Notes under the pieces: model-generated | The model's database searches: none | Told to the model about the DNA's origin: nothing | Seen by the model: the letters and a program-made list of their open reading frames with translations, nothing else | Position numbers and translations under genes: made by a program | NCBI GenBank assembly: GCA_028279545.1 | Contig: JANQNN010000047.1 | Span: 1 to 64,000, forward strand | DNA from: Nitrosopumilaceae archaeon | GTDB lineage: Archaea > Thermoproteota > Nitrososphaeria > Nitrososphaerales > Nitrosopumilaceae | Direction of reading: 5' to 3' | Length of the DNA: 64,000 nucleotides | Shown: positions 33,129 through 41,896 of the stretch, one piece after another | How positions within the stretch are numbered: the stretch's first letter is position 1 | Layout: the number at the start of each line of letters is the position of its first letter

Positions 33129-33998
33129 TTATTTTTCTGTAATTACCAAATCTACTTTGTAAATTAAATTTGTTCTAGGGTTTATTTTTAGATTCCATGA
33201 AATGTGTGAGGGTTTTAGAGTTTTGGAATTTATTTTAAATTTTAAATCTCGCAAGTTTTTTCTCAATGAATTTTCATCCATCGGATGTTTAATGGAGTTT
33301 GGGCCACGATCATTATCATAAGGATCTGTGATTATCAATTTTCCTTTTTTTAATTGTCTTGATATTTTCTTTAAAAAATCCAAAGGTTCAATTAATTCTA
33401 AAATATTTAGTGCCAAAATTAAATCAAATTTGGTTTTTCCAAAAATGGGCGAATTTGAATCAGCTACAAAATAATCTAAATTTGCTTTAGAATTACTAGA
33501 TGCAATTTTTATTGCAATAAAGGATCGATCAACGCCAAATGCTAGTTCATTTGATTTAGCAAGAGTAGGAGTAATTGTCCCTATAGAACACCCATATTCT
33601 AAGGCCATTTTCGAATGGGGTAAATTTTCTAACTCTTTTCTTATAACAGAATAAAACTTTGACCTGCTACTTTTTTGATAAATGTTAGCCCATCTTTCTT
33701 CTAATCTAGTCCTATCTTCATGAATTCTATCTTTAGTCTTTAGAGAATTTTTAATAAAGTCCTTCATTGGGTTTGAAACAGAATTTACTAATTTTCCACC
33801 CAACATTCTCCTATTTGAAATATAAGAGGTAAAATCATCCCAAAGGATTGGAATCTTTTCGATTATTGGAAAGAGGGATTTACATTGTTTACATTGCAAA
33901 AATCCCTCTTCAATTTCGTTGTGTTTTTTGAGAATTTCCAGTTCTAATTTTGAGGCACATTTTATGCATTTCAAATAGTCTAAACTAAACTCCTTCAA
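33129..33998 (-). CDS. Class I SAM methyltransferase with N-terminal zinc ribbon
   Basis: 289 residues. The N-terminal zinc ribbon (CIKCASKL and CKQCKSLFPI, residues 11-45) is Trm112-like. The methyltransferase domain follows a helical spacer: LEYGCSIGTITPTLA is motif I near residue 133, FGVDRSF the acidic loop and FDLILALNILELI motif IV. LIITDPYDNDRGPNSIKHPMDENSLRK then resembles small-molecule methylases. The Trm112-like ribbon in cis suggests a fused activator-methylase. The substrate is unknown. Confidence 0.82.
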   Translation of the reverse strand: MKEFSLDYLKCIKCASKLELEILKKHNEIEEGFLQCKQCKSLFPIIEKIPILWDDFTSYISNRRMLGGKLVNSVSNPMKDFIKNSLKTKDRIHEDRTRLEERWANIYQKSSRSKFYSVIRKELENLPHSKMALEYGCSIGTITPTLAKSNELAFGVDRSFIAIKIASSNSKANLDYFVADSNSPIFGKTKFDLILALNILELIEPLDFLKKISRQLKKGKLIITDPYDNDRGPNSIKHPMDENSLRKNLRDLKFKINSKTLKPSHISWNLKINPRTNLIYKVDLVITEK

Positions 33999-34090
33999 TA
34001 TTCTGATTTAGTAATTTTTTTTTTAATAATAGTTTCTTGGAGAAAAATTTCAAGATAATATTAAATGTAGTTTTATGTGAGAAAATAAAA

Positions 34091-35290
34091 ATGGAAGAAT
34101 ATGATGAATTTGCCGAAGCCTTAATTGATCAATTATTGGTAGAAATTAAAGAAGAAAAAGAAAACTTTGAGTTAGCCTTAAAAATTGATGAAGATTCTTC
34201 GTTTAATGTAACTTTTGATTCTTTAGAGGATCTAAGTAAAACCATATTTTCAGATATTAAACAAAAAATTAAAGAATTTACTGAAATAGAAGTTCCAAAG
34301 GATACAAAAATAGAATTTCCAGATTTGCCAGATTTAAAAAAAATTAAAGGAAAACGAATTTTTACCACAAAGGGTTCAAGAGATTTTGTAGATTTTTTAG
34401 TTGAGGCAATAATTAATGAAGATTTGGAGAAAATCTCAAGTTTAATGAAACAAGACAAAATAAAATATTTTGTCTATTCAACTTATGTTAAAAATTATAT
34501 TTCAAAAATCTCTGTTACTTTTGGAGATTTTGTGGATGGAAAAATATATCTAAATAAATTATTTTTATCTATTTTACCTAAAATCAAACTCTACCAAGAA
34601 GGACCTCCATTTGAGGAGCATTTTAATGAAATACGATCTTGTTATCACGGAGCAATAAAAATGGCCATTCTGGAAGAATCAATTCATGCAATTCAAAGTG
34701 ACTTGTATAATTATAATAAAGATGCAGTAGAGCAGGTCAATGAAATCTATGAAGAACTAGCCAAAGTAATTTTAGATTTGGATGATTCTACTCTTTCTAA
34801 AATTTTTGATTATATGAATTTGGAACCTATACCAGATGAATTTCCAATTGCTAAAAGGGCAAATTTGTATTTTATATTAAATCCTGAAAATTTTATTTTA
34901 GGAACTTTACCTTCTGACCAAATGGCAACTAAAGAGGGACAAATTGATACCAAATTAAAAGAAATGATTCCAGAGTTATCTGGTATTTATAGTAGGTGGC
35001 TAGAACCTAGGCAAAAACAATATTCTGCTATGATGGTTATACAAGGAATGGCAAATTTTGTAATTAAGAGTATATTAAAAGATGATGAGGATTTCAAAAA
35101 TTATTTGTCTATTTTCAAGGGAACTAATTTTGACATGTTTAGTTCTCAAACGAATTTGGGTATTACCTTTGTAGAATCCATTTATGAAAAATTCGGTACG
35201 AGTTCTTTTAGAAAATTAATTTCCGAACCACCAAATGCTTTAGAATTGAAAGATTCACAATTATACTTCGATAGGATACTAAAACAATAA
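34091..35290 (+). CDS. Conserved hypothetical protein upstream of SirB1-like gene
   Basis: 399 residues from ATG 34091. This start is preferred to an upstream TTG (34037) because ATAATATTAAAT about 30 bp before it fits a TATA box. All-helical and acidic; starts MEEYDEFAEALIDQLL. The segment FNEIRSCYHGAIKMAILEESIHAIQSDLYNYN near residue 200 has a Glu-Glu-x-x-His arrangement reminiscent of, but not equal to, zincin HExxH. The stop is immediately followed by the TTG of the next gene, so they form a pair. Confidence 0.7.
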   Translation: MEEYDEFAEALIDQLLVEIKEEKENFELALKIDEDSSFNVTFDSLEDLSKTIFSDIKQKIKEFTEIEVPKDTKIEFPDLPDLKKIKGKRIFTTKGSRDFVDFLVEAIINEDLEKISSLMKQDKIKYFVYSTYVKNYISKISVTFGDFVDGKIYLNKLFLSILPKIKLYQEGPPFEEHFNEIRSCYHGAIKMAILEESIHAIQSDLYNYNKDAVEQVNEIYEELAKVILDLDDSTLSKIFDYMNLEPIPDEFPIAKRANLYFILNPENFILGTLPSDQMATKEGQIDTKLKEMIPELSGIYSRWLEPRQKQYSAMMVIQGMANFVIKSILKDDEDFKNYLSIFKGTNFDMFSSQTNLGITFVESIYEKFGTSSFRKLISEPPNALELKDSQLYFDRILKQ

Positions 35291-36115
35291 TTGCAAGAAA
35301 AATTTGATCCATTTGTTGCCGAATGGATTTCGTTTGTAAGAAATCCCAACTTTAATCTAGTGGAAAAATGCCTCAAGTTTGCTCAAATTTTAGAATATCC
35401 TGATTTGAACATTGAAAAATACATTCAAAAAATAAATCAGATGGGAGTCACTCTTAGAGAATCGACCAATGAGGTAAAAAATGCAACTTATCTCATCTCA
35501 ATTTTAAATGAATTTTTATTTGAAAATTTAGGCTTCACAGGAGAAATTGATGATTACTATAATCCAAAAAATAATTTTCTCAATGAAGTTATTGATAAAA
35601 AATCAGGTCTTCCAATTACTTTATCTATTTTGTATGTGGAGTTGGCAAAATTTATCGGATTGGATTTAAGAATTATTGGTTTTCCAAGTCATGTTCTAGT
35701 AAAATACAATGAAGAAATGGTTCTGGATCCATTTAATGATGGAAGATTAATGAGCATCGATGATTTACAAGAAATATTAGATAGGAATTTTGATGGTCAA
35801 CTAGAATTTGAACCAGAATTTTTAGATGAAATAAATTCAGAGAAAATCTTAGTAAGAATGGCCCGTAATTTGAAACAATCCTATCTTCAATCATATGCAA
35901 ATGAAAAAGCCCTAAAATGTGTCAACATGACCTTGGCGATTGAACCAGAATCACCAGAAGATATTAGAGATAAAGGAGTATTAGAAGAAAAATCATTGAA
36001 CCATGAAACAGCTTTAAAATATCTAAATCACTATTTAGAAATAAATCCAAATGCAGAAGATGTAGATTTTGTTTTAGAATTGATTAGAAACATAAAAGAA
36101 GAATTTAATCAATAA
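35291..36115 (+). CDS. SirB1-like transglutaminase-fold/TPR protein
   Basis: 274 residues. The N-terminal domain matches the SirB1/transglutaminase-like family: NFLNEVIDKKSGLPITLSILYVELAKFIGLDLRIIGFPSHVLVKY and VLDPFNDGRLMS. It has the His-Asp part of a transglutaminase triad but Ser or Thr where Cys would be. The C-terminal 70 residues are two TPR-like repeats (NEKALKCVNMTLAIEPES, HETALKYLNHYLEINPNA). The TTG start begins directly after the upstream stop. Bacterial relatives sit in various regulatory loci; the role is unknown. Confidence 0.82.
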   Translation: MQEKFDPFVAEWISFVRNPNFNLVEKCLKFAQILEYPDLNIEKYIQKINQMGVTLRESTNEVKNATYLISILNEFLFENLGFTGEIDDYYNPKNNFLNEVIDKKSGLPITLSILYVELAKFIGLDLRIIGFPSHVLVKYNEEMVLDPFNDGRLMSIDDLQEILDRNFDGQLEFEPEFLDEINSEKILVRMARNLKQSYLQSYANEKALKCVNMTLAIEPESPEDIRDKGVLEEKSLNHETALKYLNHYLEINPNAEDVDFVLELIRNIKEEFNQ

Positions 36116-36275
36116 TAGATTCAATATCTTGCCCTTTTTTTATCATGCCAATTTCATGTCGGGCAATTTTGTTCCTAAGGGCGTGTTTAATTAAATCCAG
36201 TTCACTCCTTAGTAGGGCAATTTCATCTTCTAATTTTGCCACACGCTCATAGATGGTCTCAGCATCAGAACTCAT
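36105..36275 (-). CDS. 56-residue coiled-coil protein
   Basis: ATG at 36275; the product begins MSSDAETIYERVAKLEDEIALLRSELDLI, a heptad-like coiled coil, and ends GQDIESIID. Leu/Ile/Val fall at a/d positions through about residue 32. It is antisense to the last 11 bases of the SirB1-like gene. No family is recognised; it may dimerise as an adaptor. Confidence 0.7.
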   Translation of the reverse strand: MSSDAETIYERVAKLEDEIALLRSELDLIKHALRNKIARHEIGMIKKGQDIESIID

Positions 36276-36348
36276 AATTATTTATCATTAAAAAATTGTC
36301 TTAAAAAGTTATGGGTTAATTTGTTGATGTTCAGGTTAGCTTTTTGTG

Positions 36349-36510
36349 CTATAATTCAAATTCCTGTCTACACTTTTCACATTTTCCTCTTTCCTGACCT
36401 GGTTGACCAAGAATGAAAATTTTACCAATAGTCATGCATTCGGGACACATTCCTGTTGTTGCGTTTTTTGGTCCACTGCGTATAATTTTTTGAGTTTTTC
36501 TTCGTCCCAC
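36349..36510 (-). CDS. 53-residue zinc-ribbon protein
   Basis: GTG start; product MGRRKTQKIIRSG, then CPEC (residues 22-25) and CEKC (about 44-47), separated by a 18-residue hairpin (MTIGKIFILGQPGQERGK). A basic N-terminus precedes the ribbon, as in small nucleic-acid-binding ribbons of archaea. It lies between the 56-residue coiled-coil gene and tRNA-Ser, all on the minus strand. Confidence 0.72.
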   Translation of the reverse strand: MGRRKTQKIIRSGPKNATTGMCPECMTIGKIFILGQPGQERGKCEKCRQEFEL

Positions 36511-36555
36511 GTTAATCCTTTTTTTTACGGTCTATTAAATTTAATTTTTAAATGG

Positions 36556-36639
36556 CGCGGGGAGGGGGATTTGAACCCCCGTGTCCTTGCGGACATAGGA
36601 TTAGCAATCCTACGCCCTACCAGGCTAGGCGATCCCCGC
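36556..36639 (-). tRNA. tRNA-Ser (GCU)
   Basis: 84-nt class II tRNA. The acceptor GCGGGGA pairs with TCCCCGC, with G73 as discriminator, which SerRS recognises. The anticodon arm is TAGGA-TTGCTAA-TCCTA with anticodon GCU. The long variable arm GTCC-GCAA-GGAC is the serine hallmark. The T-arm is GGGGG-TTCAAAT-CCCCC. There is no intron. It reads AGC/AGU codons. Confidence 0.96.
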
Positions 36640-36954
36640 ACAAAGAGGGTTTGAATTAATCTGTAAATAAGTCAAACTTTGTTTGGTATTTTTTTAGATT
36701 TTGTACTCCGGTAAATTTTTTGGTCTTCTCTTTGAATTTGTGATATTTCTCAAAATTAAATGAGAATTGCCAGTATTGATTTTTTAAATTTAAATCAGAT
36801 TTTAAGGAAAATTTGAAAATTCAAATAAATTCTGTGGATTCTGGGAAAGATTTCTAGGTATTGAGTTTTCTTTATAATAATTTTAAATTAAAGGTGTAGT
36901 GTTTTTTACCAAATTTATTCTAGGGCATGAAATAATTTTTTATAATTTAATTTT
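36640..36954. other. Gene-free, A/T-rich stretch between tRNA-Ser and a small gene
   Basis: About 315 bases with no ORF of convincing composition on either strand and no RNA fold I can support. A promoter for tRNA-Ser (TATA box on the minus strand) should lie at its left edge. Nothing else is visible. Confidence 0.5.
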
Positions 36955-37119
36955 TTAACAACCGCCATCCATACCACTTCCTGTTCCACCGTCACCCCAA
37001 CCTTGATGATGGCGAGAATTTTTGTCACTTTTAACTCCACAGAAAATACAAACCTTCAAATCATTTTTTTCTAACTCATATGAATGAAAACCAATCTTAC
37101 ATCTAAACTTTTTAGTCAT
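36955..37119 (-). CDS. 54-residue small zinc-finger-like protein with Gly-rich tail
   Basis: ATG 37119; begins MTKKFRCKIGFHSYE, then VCIFCGVKSDKNSRHHQG and a glycine-rich end (GDGGTGSGMDGGC). The cysteines at residue 7, in VCIFCG, and His12 could form a CHCC site. The 'CxxGxH...CxxCG' pattern is found in many tiny archaeal and phage ORFs without known role. Flanked by about 315 and 196 bp of non-coding A/T-rich DNA. Confidence 0.65.
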   Translation of the reverse strand: MTKKFRCKIGFHSYELEKNDLKVCIFCGVKSDKNSRHHQGWGDGGTGSGMDGGC

Positions 37120-37315
37120 TATGGAAAATTATAATACTAACTTTAAAATAAGTTTTGAAAAATTGAGGATTTTCACCAAAAAAACCAAAATACAATCAAA
37201 TTTTTATTTTTTTTTATTACCAATTTTTTCTTCATTAAAAAACTAAATTTAAAAAAATATTTTTTTAATTAAATTCGTTTTAATTTGAAATTATAAACAA
37301 CTTTTTTCAGTAAGG

Positions 37316-38062
37316 TCATTCATCACCAAATTGACTATAATTACTAACAATGTCTCCAATTGGGATTCGTTTTCCTCCCACTGTTTTTAGGTCCACGTTT
37401 ACTTGATTGTTTGAAATTGTAATAATATTGTAAGTATTTTCAAACAAACCTCTTACTCGTTCGGATGTAGCTGCTCCTGCATTTACAACCATCAATTTTC
37501 CAAAATTCCAGACCCAAGGTCGATGTTTATGACCACATAATACAAGATCAACCCCAGTATCAAGGATAGTTCGTAAGACATCACCTGCATCTACAACCGT
37601 TAATTGATCTGAACCCGTATCTGGAATAGGAATAAGATGATGATGCATTGCGAGAATTTTGATTTTATCTTTATATTTTTTCATTGTTCGCTCTAGCCAA
37701 AGATTTTGCCTATAACCAACTTCACCCTCATTTCTATCAGGTCTAGCTGTCCCAAGTGTAACCAGGACAACATTATCATTCAATTCATTTATCGTTTCAA
37801 AAGGAAAGAACTTTTTGAAAAGTAGATATCCAGTATTTCTGTAATCATGATTTCCACTAATGGATATTATTTTTTTGGTAGTGAATTTAGTTAGAAGTTT
37901 TTTACATTTTTCATATTCCTTCATCAGCCCCTCATTTGTTAGGTCTCCAGTTATTACAATTACATCCGGGTTAAGTTGATTTATTTCGTCAACTAAAATG
38001 TCAAATTTTTCTTGTATGAATTGAGATCCAATGTGTAAGTCAGAAATCTGAACAAGTATCAT
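37316..38062 (-). CDS. Calcineurin-like metallophosphoesterase
   Basis: 248 residues with all motifs of the family: ISDLHIGS (D8, H10), VITGDLTNEG, ISGNHDYR, AMHHHLIP and LVLCGHKHRPW. The group resembles CpdA/Icc-type cyclic nucleotide phosphodiesterases. With two cyclase-like proteins in the same window a role in cyclic nucleotide turnover is conceivable, but it could also act on other phosphodiesters. Divergent from the isocitrate dehydrogenase gene. Confidence 0.9.
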   Translation of the reverse strand: MILVQISDLHIGSQFIQEKFDILVDEINQLNPDVIVITGDLTNEGLMKEYEKCKKLLTKFTTKKIISISGNHDYRNTGYLLFKKFFPFETINELNDNVVLVTLGTARPDRNEGEVGYRQNLWLERTMKKYKDKIKILAMHHHLIPIPDTGSDQLTVVDAGDVLRTILDTGVDLVLCGHKHRPWVWNFGKLMVVNAGAATSERVRGLFENTYNIITISNNQVNVDLKTVGGKRIPIGDIVSNYSQFGDE

Positions 38063-38170
38063 TTCATTGTTTTTGATTTATTATTTAATAAACTATCACC
38101 AATATTTTTTGAAACCAAAATCAAAATTTAAGGTAGAATTAAATAATAACTATCTCAAATTTGGGCAGTT

Positions 38171-39202
38171 TTGAGTAAAAAGGCTGCAGTTATGAAAGGT
38201 GATGGGATTGGTCCTGAGGTTGTAGAATCAATGTTAAGAGTTTTAAAAGAATGTAATTTACAATCTGAAATAATTTTATGCGAAGCAGGTTCTGAACAAT
38301 GGGATAAGAATGGAAGGAAAGACAAATCCTACATTCCAGAGGAAACACTCACAATTTTAGAAGAATCTGATGCTTGTTTTAAAGGACCAACTACAACTAT
38401 TCCTGTTCCAAATGCACCTAGGAGTGTGGCAGTTACTTTACGCCAGAAATTTGAATTGTATTCCAACATAAGACCAACAAAAACCTATGATAGATTAACT
38501 CCAAACAGGAAATTAGACTGTGTTTGTTTTAGAGAGGCAACTGAGGGATTATACACTGGGATAGAAACAAAAATTTCAGATGATGCAGCAATTGCGATAA
38601 GAAAAATTTCACGGCAAGGATCTAGAAGATTTTTAAATTCTGCTGTAAATTGGGCCAAAAATTATGATTTAAAAAAAATGGTTGCAATAACAAAAAGAAA
38701 TATTCTAAAGGAAACTGATGGAATTTTTTTCGATGAGGCTCAAAAATCAATTGAAGGAACTCAAATAGAATTGTCTGAAATTTATATTGATAATATGGCT
38801 CAACAATTGGTTGTTGCTCCAGAGCAATTTAATGGAGCTGTTCTTGTTAGTACCAATTTATTTATGGATATTATTTCAGAATTAGCCTCAGGTCTTGTAG
38901 GTTCCATTGGTTTAATTTATTCCGCAAATATGGGAGATAATTTTGCCATGTTTGAAGCAGCTCATGGAAGTGCCCCTCAATTTGCAGGACAAAACAAGGT
39001 AAATCCAACAGCCACAGTTCTCTCTGGAGCATGGATGGCCGAATATTTGGGTGAAACAGAAATTAGAGATGCAATATTTGCAGCAACTGAACAAGTAATT
39101 AATGAAGGGAATTCAGTGACTTGGGATATTGGAGGTAGTGCTTCCACATCTCAAATGACTGACGCAATTATTTCATATGCAAAAAATAATCTAAAAAGGT
39201 AA
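38171..39202 (+). CDS. icd: Isocitrate/isopropylmalate-family dehydrogenase, probably isocitrate dehydrogenase
   Basis: 343 residues. The family features are VMKGDGIGPEVV at the N-terminus, the substrate loop SVAVTLRQKFELYSNIRP, and the catalytic REATEGLYTG with its Tyr. Further matches are ITKRNILKETDGIFF (Lys), IYIDNMAQQLV and FEAAHGSAPQFAGQNKVNPTA. The loop S-x-A-x-x-L-R is closer to isocitrate (S-x-N-x-x-L-R) than to isopropylmalate dehydrogenase, though the Asn is Ala. Length matches NAD-linked IDH/IPMDH. It would serve the oxidative branch of the TCA cycle. TTG start at 38171. Confidence 0.85.
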   Translation: MSKKAAVMKGDGIGPEVVESMLRVLKECNLQSEIILCEAGSEQWDKNGRKDKSYIPEETLTILEESDACFKGPTTTIPVPNAPRSVAVTLRQKFELYSNIRPTKTYDRLTPNRKLDCVCFREATEGLYTGIETKISDDAAIAIRKISRQGSRRFLNSAVNWAKNYDLKKMVAITKRNILKETDGIFFDEAQKSIEGTQIELSEIYIDNMAQQLVVAPEQFNGAVLVSTNLFMDIISELASGLVGSIGLIYSANMGDNFAMFEAAHGSAPQFAGQNKVNPTATVLSGAWMAEYLGETEIRDAIFAATEQVINEGNSVTWDIGGSASTSQMTDAIISYAKNNLKR

Positions 39203-39739
39203 TCATAACTTTCTAGCTTCTATTAAAATTAATTCTTCAAAAAAAAGTTTTTTTTTAGCAATTACTTGAGACCTTAATCCTAACTGGAAAGAGTAATCTA
39301 TCAATTTTTGATAATTGGAAAGAGAAGAAGTAATGAAAATAAATTTTCCCGCTGGTCTTATTTTTTTATAAACTGAATCAAATATTTTTTTAGGAATCTC
39401 AAATCCTTCTTTTCCACCGTCAGTTGCAATATCTAAAATCTCATCTGTTGCAAGATAAGGAAGATTGCATACAATCAAATCAAATTCAAATTTAATTGCA
39501 TCTGAGGCACTACAGCAGATTAAATTTTCTGTTTTATATGTCTGGTTTTGAAGAACTTGAAAATTAATGTCTGTTCCCAAAACAAAAGAAAAATTTTGAG
39601 AAAGTAATTTGGTAAGATACCCAGAACCACTACCAATGTCTAAAGCTGAAAAACCTTTTTCGTTTTCAATATGTTTTGCAATAAAAAAAGTATCTTCAGC
39701 AGGTTCGTATTCCTTATTTAGGTCGAATTTCTTTTGCAA
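39203..39739 (-). CDS. HemK2/Mtq2-like methyltransferase
   Basis: 178 residues. EYEPAEDTFFIAKHI is the archaeal/eukaryotic HemK2 N-terminus, LDIGSGSGYLTKLL motif I, and LIVCNLPYLATDEI the N-x-P-Y motif. Family members methylate the GGQ glutamine of release factor 1. Here the motif is NLPY instead of NPPY. It is the last gene of the eL21-rpo4-DUF655-ksgA group and overlaps ksgA by 26 bases, so the start might be a later codon. Confidence 0.85.
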   Translation of the reverse strand: MQKKFDLNKEYEPAEDTFFIAKHIENEKGFSALDIGSGSGYLTKLLSQNFSFVLGTDINFQVLQNQTYKTENLICCSASDAIKFEFDLIVCNLPYLATDEILDIATDGGKEGFEIPKKIFDSVYKKIRPAGKFIFITSSLSNYQKLIDYSFQLGLRSQVIAKKKLFFEELILIEARKL

Positions 39740-40421
39740 GTTCTACAATCTCCTCAGTGGATAAATCATCGAGTCTTTGATCCGTTTGTTTTTCTTTTCC
39801 AAATTGTTTTACTATATTTGAAATTTTTTTTCGTCTATATGAAAAAATGTTATTAATTATTTCAATAATCTCTTTTTCCATAGATTGTTTTTTAGATATT
39901 TTTAAAATAATTGAGTCTACTTTTGGATTTGGGGAAAAATTTTTTTTTCCTACTTTTAAAATATTTTGAATTTCAAAGGAATAATTTGCTATTACGTTTA
40001 TTGCTCTTCTTTTTTTATTAGATTTTGTAAGTAATTTTTCTGCAAATTCTCTTTGAACCATAATCACACCATGAGAAAAGGTAATAGTTGCAAGCCATTC
40101 AAGAATCTTTTTACTTTTTGAATAGGGTAAATTTGAGACAAAAATATCAAATTTGTCATTTGAATTTATCCCATCTCCAAACTTTATAGTTAGGTTGGGG
40201 ATCTTTGAGAAATTTTTTTTTGCTTCCTTAAACAGATCCTCATCTACCTCAATGGAAATTACTTTTTTTGAATTTTTACAAAGTAATGGAGTTAAAATTC
40301 CTAATCCTGTGCCTAATTCGAAGACGACGTCTTTTTTAGAAATTTTGGCCTCATTTGTTATTTTTTCAGCAATAATTTGGGAATTCAGAAAGTGTTGGCC
40401 TAATTTTTTTCTCTTTATCAT
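39714..40421 (-). CDS. ksgA: rRNA adenine dimethyltransferase KsgA/Dim1
   Basis: 235 residues. KKLGQHFLNSQIIAEKI is the family start, VFELGTGLGILTPLL motif I, IFVSNLPYSKSKKILEWL the NLPY motif, and VQREFAEKLL the conserved QxEFA segment. It dimethylates two adenines in the 3' hairpin of 16S rRNA during small-subunit assembly. The C-terminal helical domain is short. The start overlaps the DUF655 stop by 4 bases. Confidence 0.95.
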   Translation of the reverse strand: MIKRKKLGQHFLNSQIIAEKITNEAKISKKDVVFELGTGLGILTPLLCKNSKKVISIEVDEDLFKEAKKNFSKIPNLTIKFGDGINSNDKFDIFVSNLPYSKSKKILEWLATITFSHGVIMVQREFAEKLLTKSNKKRRAINVIANYSFEIQNILKVGKKNFSPNPKVDSIILKISKKQSMEKEIIEIINNIFSYRRKKISNIVKQFGKEKQTDQRLDDLSTEEIVELAKEIRPK

Positions 40422-40984
40422 CTCTTAACAAAGAGATTCATCCTACTTTCTCCGGTAATCTCGTCCATAATTCTCTCTGAAATATGTTTAATTGGATCTT
40501 TGAGTCCAACACGTTCTTCTAAATCCTGATAACTCTCAAATCTTTTTTTATCTCTTTCTTCAAGCATGATTTTCATGTATGTTTTTCCAATTCCAGGAAT
40601 TAGTTCAAGAGCATGAATTCTTGGAGTAAGAGGTTGGGCATTATTGAGATATTCTACAAACCTTGATTCATTTTTTGTGACAATATTTACCACCACTGCT
40701 TCTAATTCTGTTTGAGCTGATGAGGATATGTGTTCATAATCTAATTTTCCCAAAACCGAAAGTACTTTGGTACGACCTTCCTTTCCAATGTATATTTTCT
40801 CACCAATTTCAAACGTAGAATTTGGAACGCCAAGAATTTCCAAAATTGTTAATCTATCTTCTCCAATTCCAGTAATGATTACTCCATCTCTTCCTTTGAC
40901 AGTAATTGATTTTCCTCGAGGATTAAAATCTAAAACATATGCATGTTCCTCATATTTTCTAGGTGCATGTTGTTCCTTATACAA
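40418..40984 (-). CDS. DUF655 protein
   Basis: 188 residues with N-terminal EEHAYVLDFNPRGKSITVKGRDGVIITGIGEDRLTILEI and a C-terminal helix-hairpin-helix (PRIHALELIPGIGKTYMKIMLEERDKKRFESYQDLEERVGL). This is the archaeal DUF655 family, which is conserved between rpo4 and ksgA. Basic and HhH features suggest nucleic-acid binding in ribosome biogenesis or transcription. Overlaps ksgA by 4 bases. Confidence 0.92.
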   Translation of the reverse strand: MYKEQHAPRKYEEHAYVLDFNPRGKSITVKGRDGVIITGIGEDRLTILEILGVPNSTFEIGEKIYIGKEGRTKVLSVLGKLDYEHISSSAQTELEAVVVNIVTKNESRFVEYLNNAQPLTPRIHALELIPGIGKTYMKIMLEERDKKRFESYQDLEERVGLKDPIKHISERIMDEITGESRMNLFVKR

Positions 40985-41004
40985 ATTAAAATTCCCCTCA
41001 GAAT

Positions 41005-41340
41005 TTAAGAAAGTCCCTGAAGAATTTTAAGCATTTTTTCGAGTGTTTCGGCTAAAATAAGTTTCTTCCAACCAAATGTAAAAGACCGTAGCTCGGCCAA
41101 ACTGGTGGGCCTAATGTTTATAATTTCAACTGCCTCTTCTTCGGTTAATTCACATTCTTTCATTAGTTGTTTTTTAATTTCCCGAGTATCTTTTGGATCA
41201 GTAGAAACAAATTTCGAAACATAATCATATGTCCAGCGTTGTATTTGATCCATTTCGTCTGGATCCACTTTTCCTAAAATTTCTTTTACTTCTGAAAGTG
41301 ACACTGCTTGTTTCTTTTTTACTTCTTCCATATCATACAC
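41005..41340 (-). CDS. rpo4: RNA polymerase subunit Rpo4 (Rpb4/F)
   Basis: 111 residues, all helical: KKKQAVSLSEVKEILGKVDPDEMDQIQRWTYDYVSKFVS and EEEAVEIINIRPTSLAELRSF match RpoF/Rpb4. It forms the polymerase stalk with Rpo7. The gene overlaps eL21 by 8 bases, the classical archaeal order. Confidence 0.93.
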   Translation of the reverse strand: MYDMEEVKKKQAVSLSEVKEILGKVDPDEMDQIQRWTYDYVSKFVSTDPKDTREIKKQLMKECELTEEEAVEIINIRPTSLAELRSFTFGWKKLILAETLEKMLKILQGLS

Positions 41341-41632
41341 CGAATGGTTTGATATGGTCTAATCTAGTGATTAAGGTTTTGGTTTTATTCCCCAATTTGA
41401 CATCTAGGGTAATTGCCCTTAAGCCTACATTTACAATATTTCCCACTTTTCCGTGATATCGTCTATGTGGCATGCCCTTATGCTGCCTTGGATCTATTAT
41501 TACCAAGGCTTGCTCACCTTCATGGTACTCTCTAAGCAAAAAAGACACTCCTCGTGGGGCCTTTTTTGTCATCACTTTTCTAGATTTATGCTTAAATCCA
41601 TGAGAACGACCAGAAGATTTCTTGGTTGCCAT
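41333..41632 (-). CDS. rpl21e: 50S ribosomal protein eL21
   Basis: 99 residues. SGRSHGFKHKSRKVMTKK, GVSFLLREYHEGEQALVIIDPRQHKGMPHRRYHGKVG and LGNKTKTLITRLDHIKP match archaeal/eukaryotic eL21, strongly basic, with a full-length S/G-rich start. It heads the operon ending in hemK2. Confidence 0.96.
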   Translation of the reverse strand: MATKKSSGRSHGFKHKSRKVMTKKAPRGVSFLLREYHEGEQALVIIDPRQHKGMPHRRYHGKVGNIVNVGLRAITLDVKLGNKTKTLITRLDHIKPFGV

Positions 41633-41896
41633 ATCTGAGTTGGATTTTTTAAAACCCTATTTTAACACTTTTCTTTTAAAATTAATCAATTTTTCAATCT
41701 ATCTCATTATTGATGTTTTTAAAAAAATAAAACTAAATTTTTGAAAAAATAAGAGTATACAGAAAATACTGAAGAATTAACAAATCACAGAAAATCGGAA
41801 CTTTTACATGATAATTTGCAAAAATTTTTGAAAATCTATTTTTAAATTTACCAGATTATTATCTACATTTATCTAATTCCGATAAAAAAATATTGT

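Noticed and set aside
36403-36654. 83-residue plus-strand ORF
   Set aside because: It runs through the antisense strand of tRNA-Ser and of the 53-residue zinc-ribbon gene.
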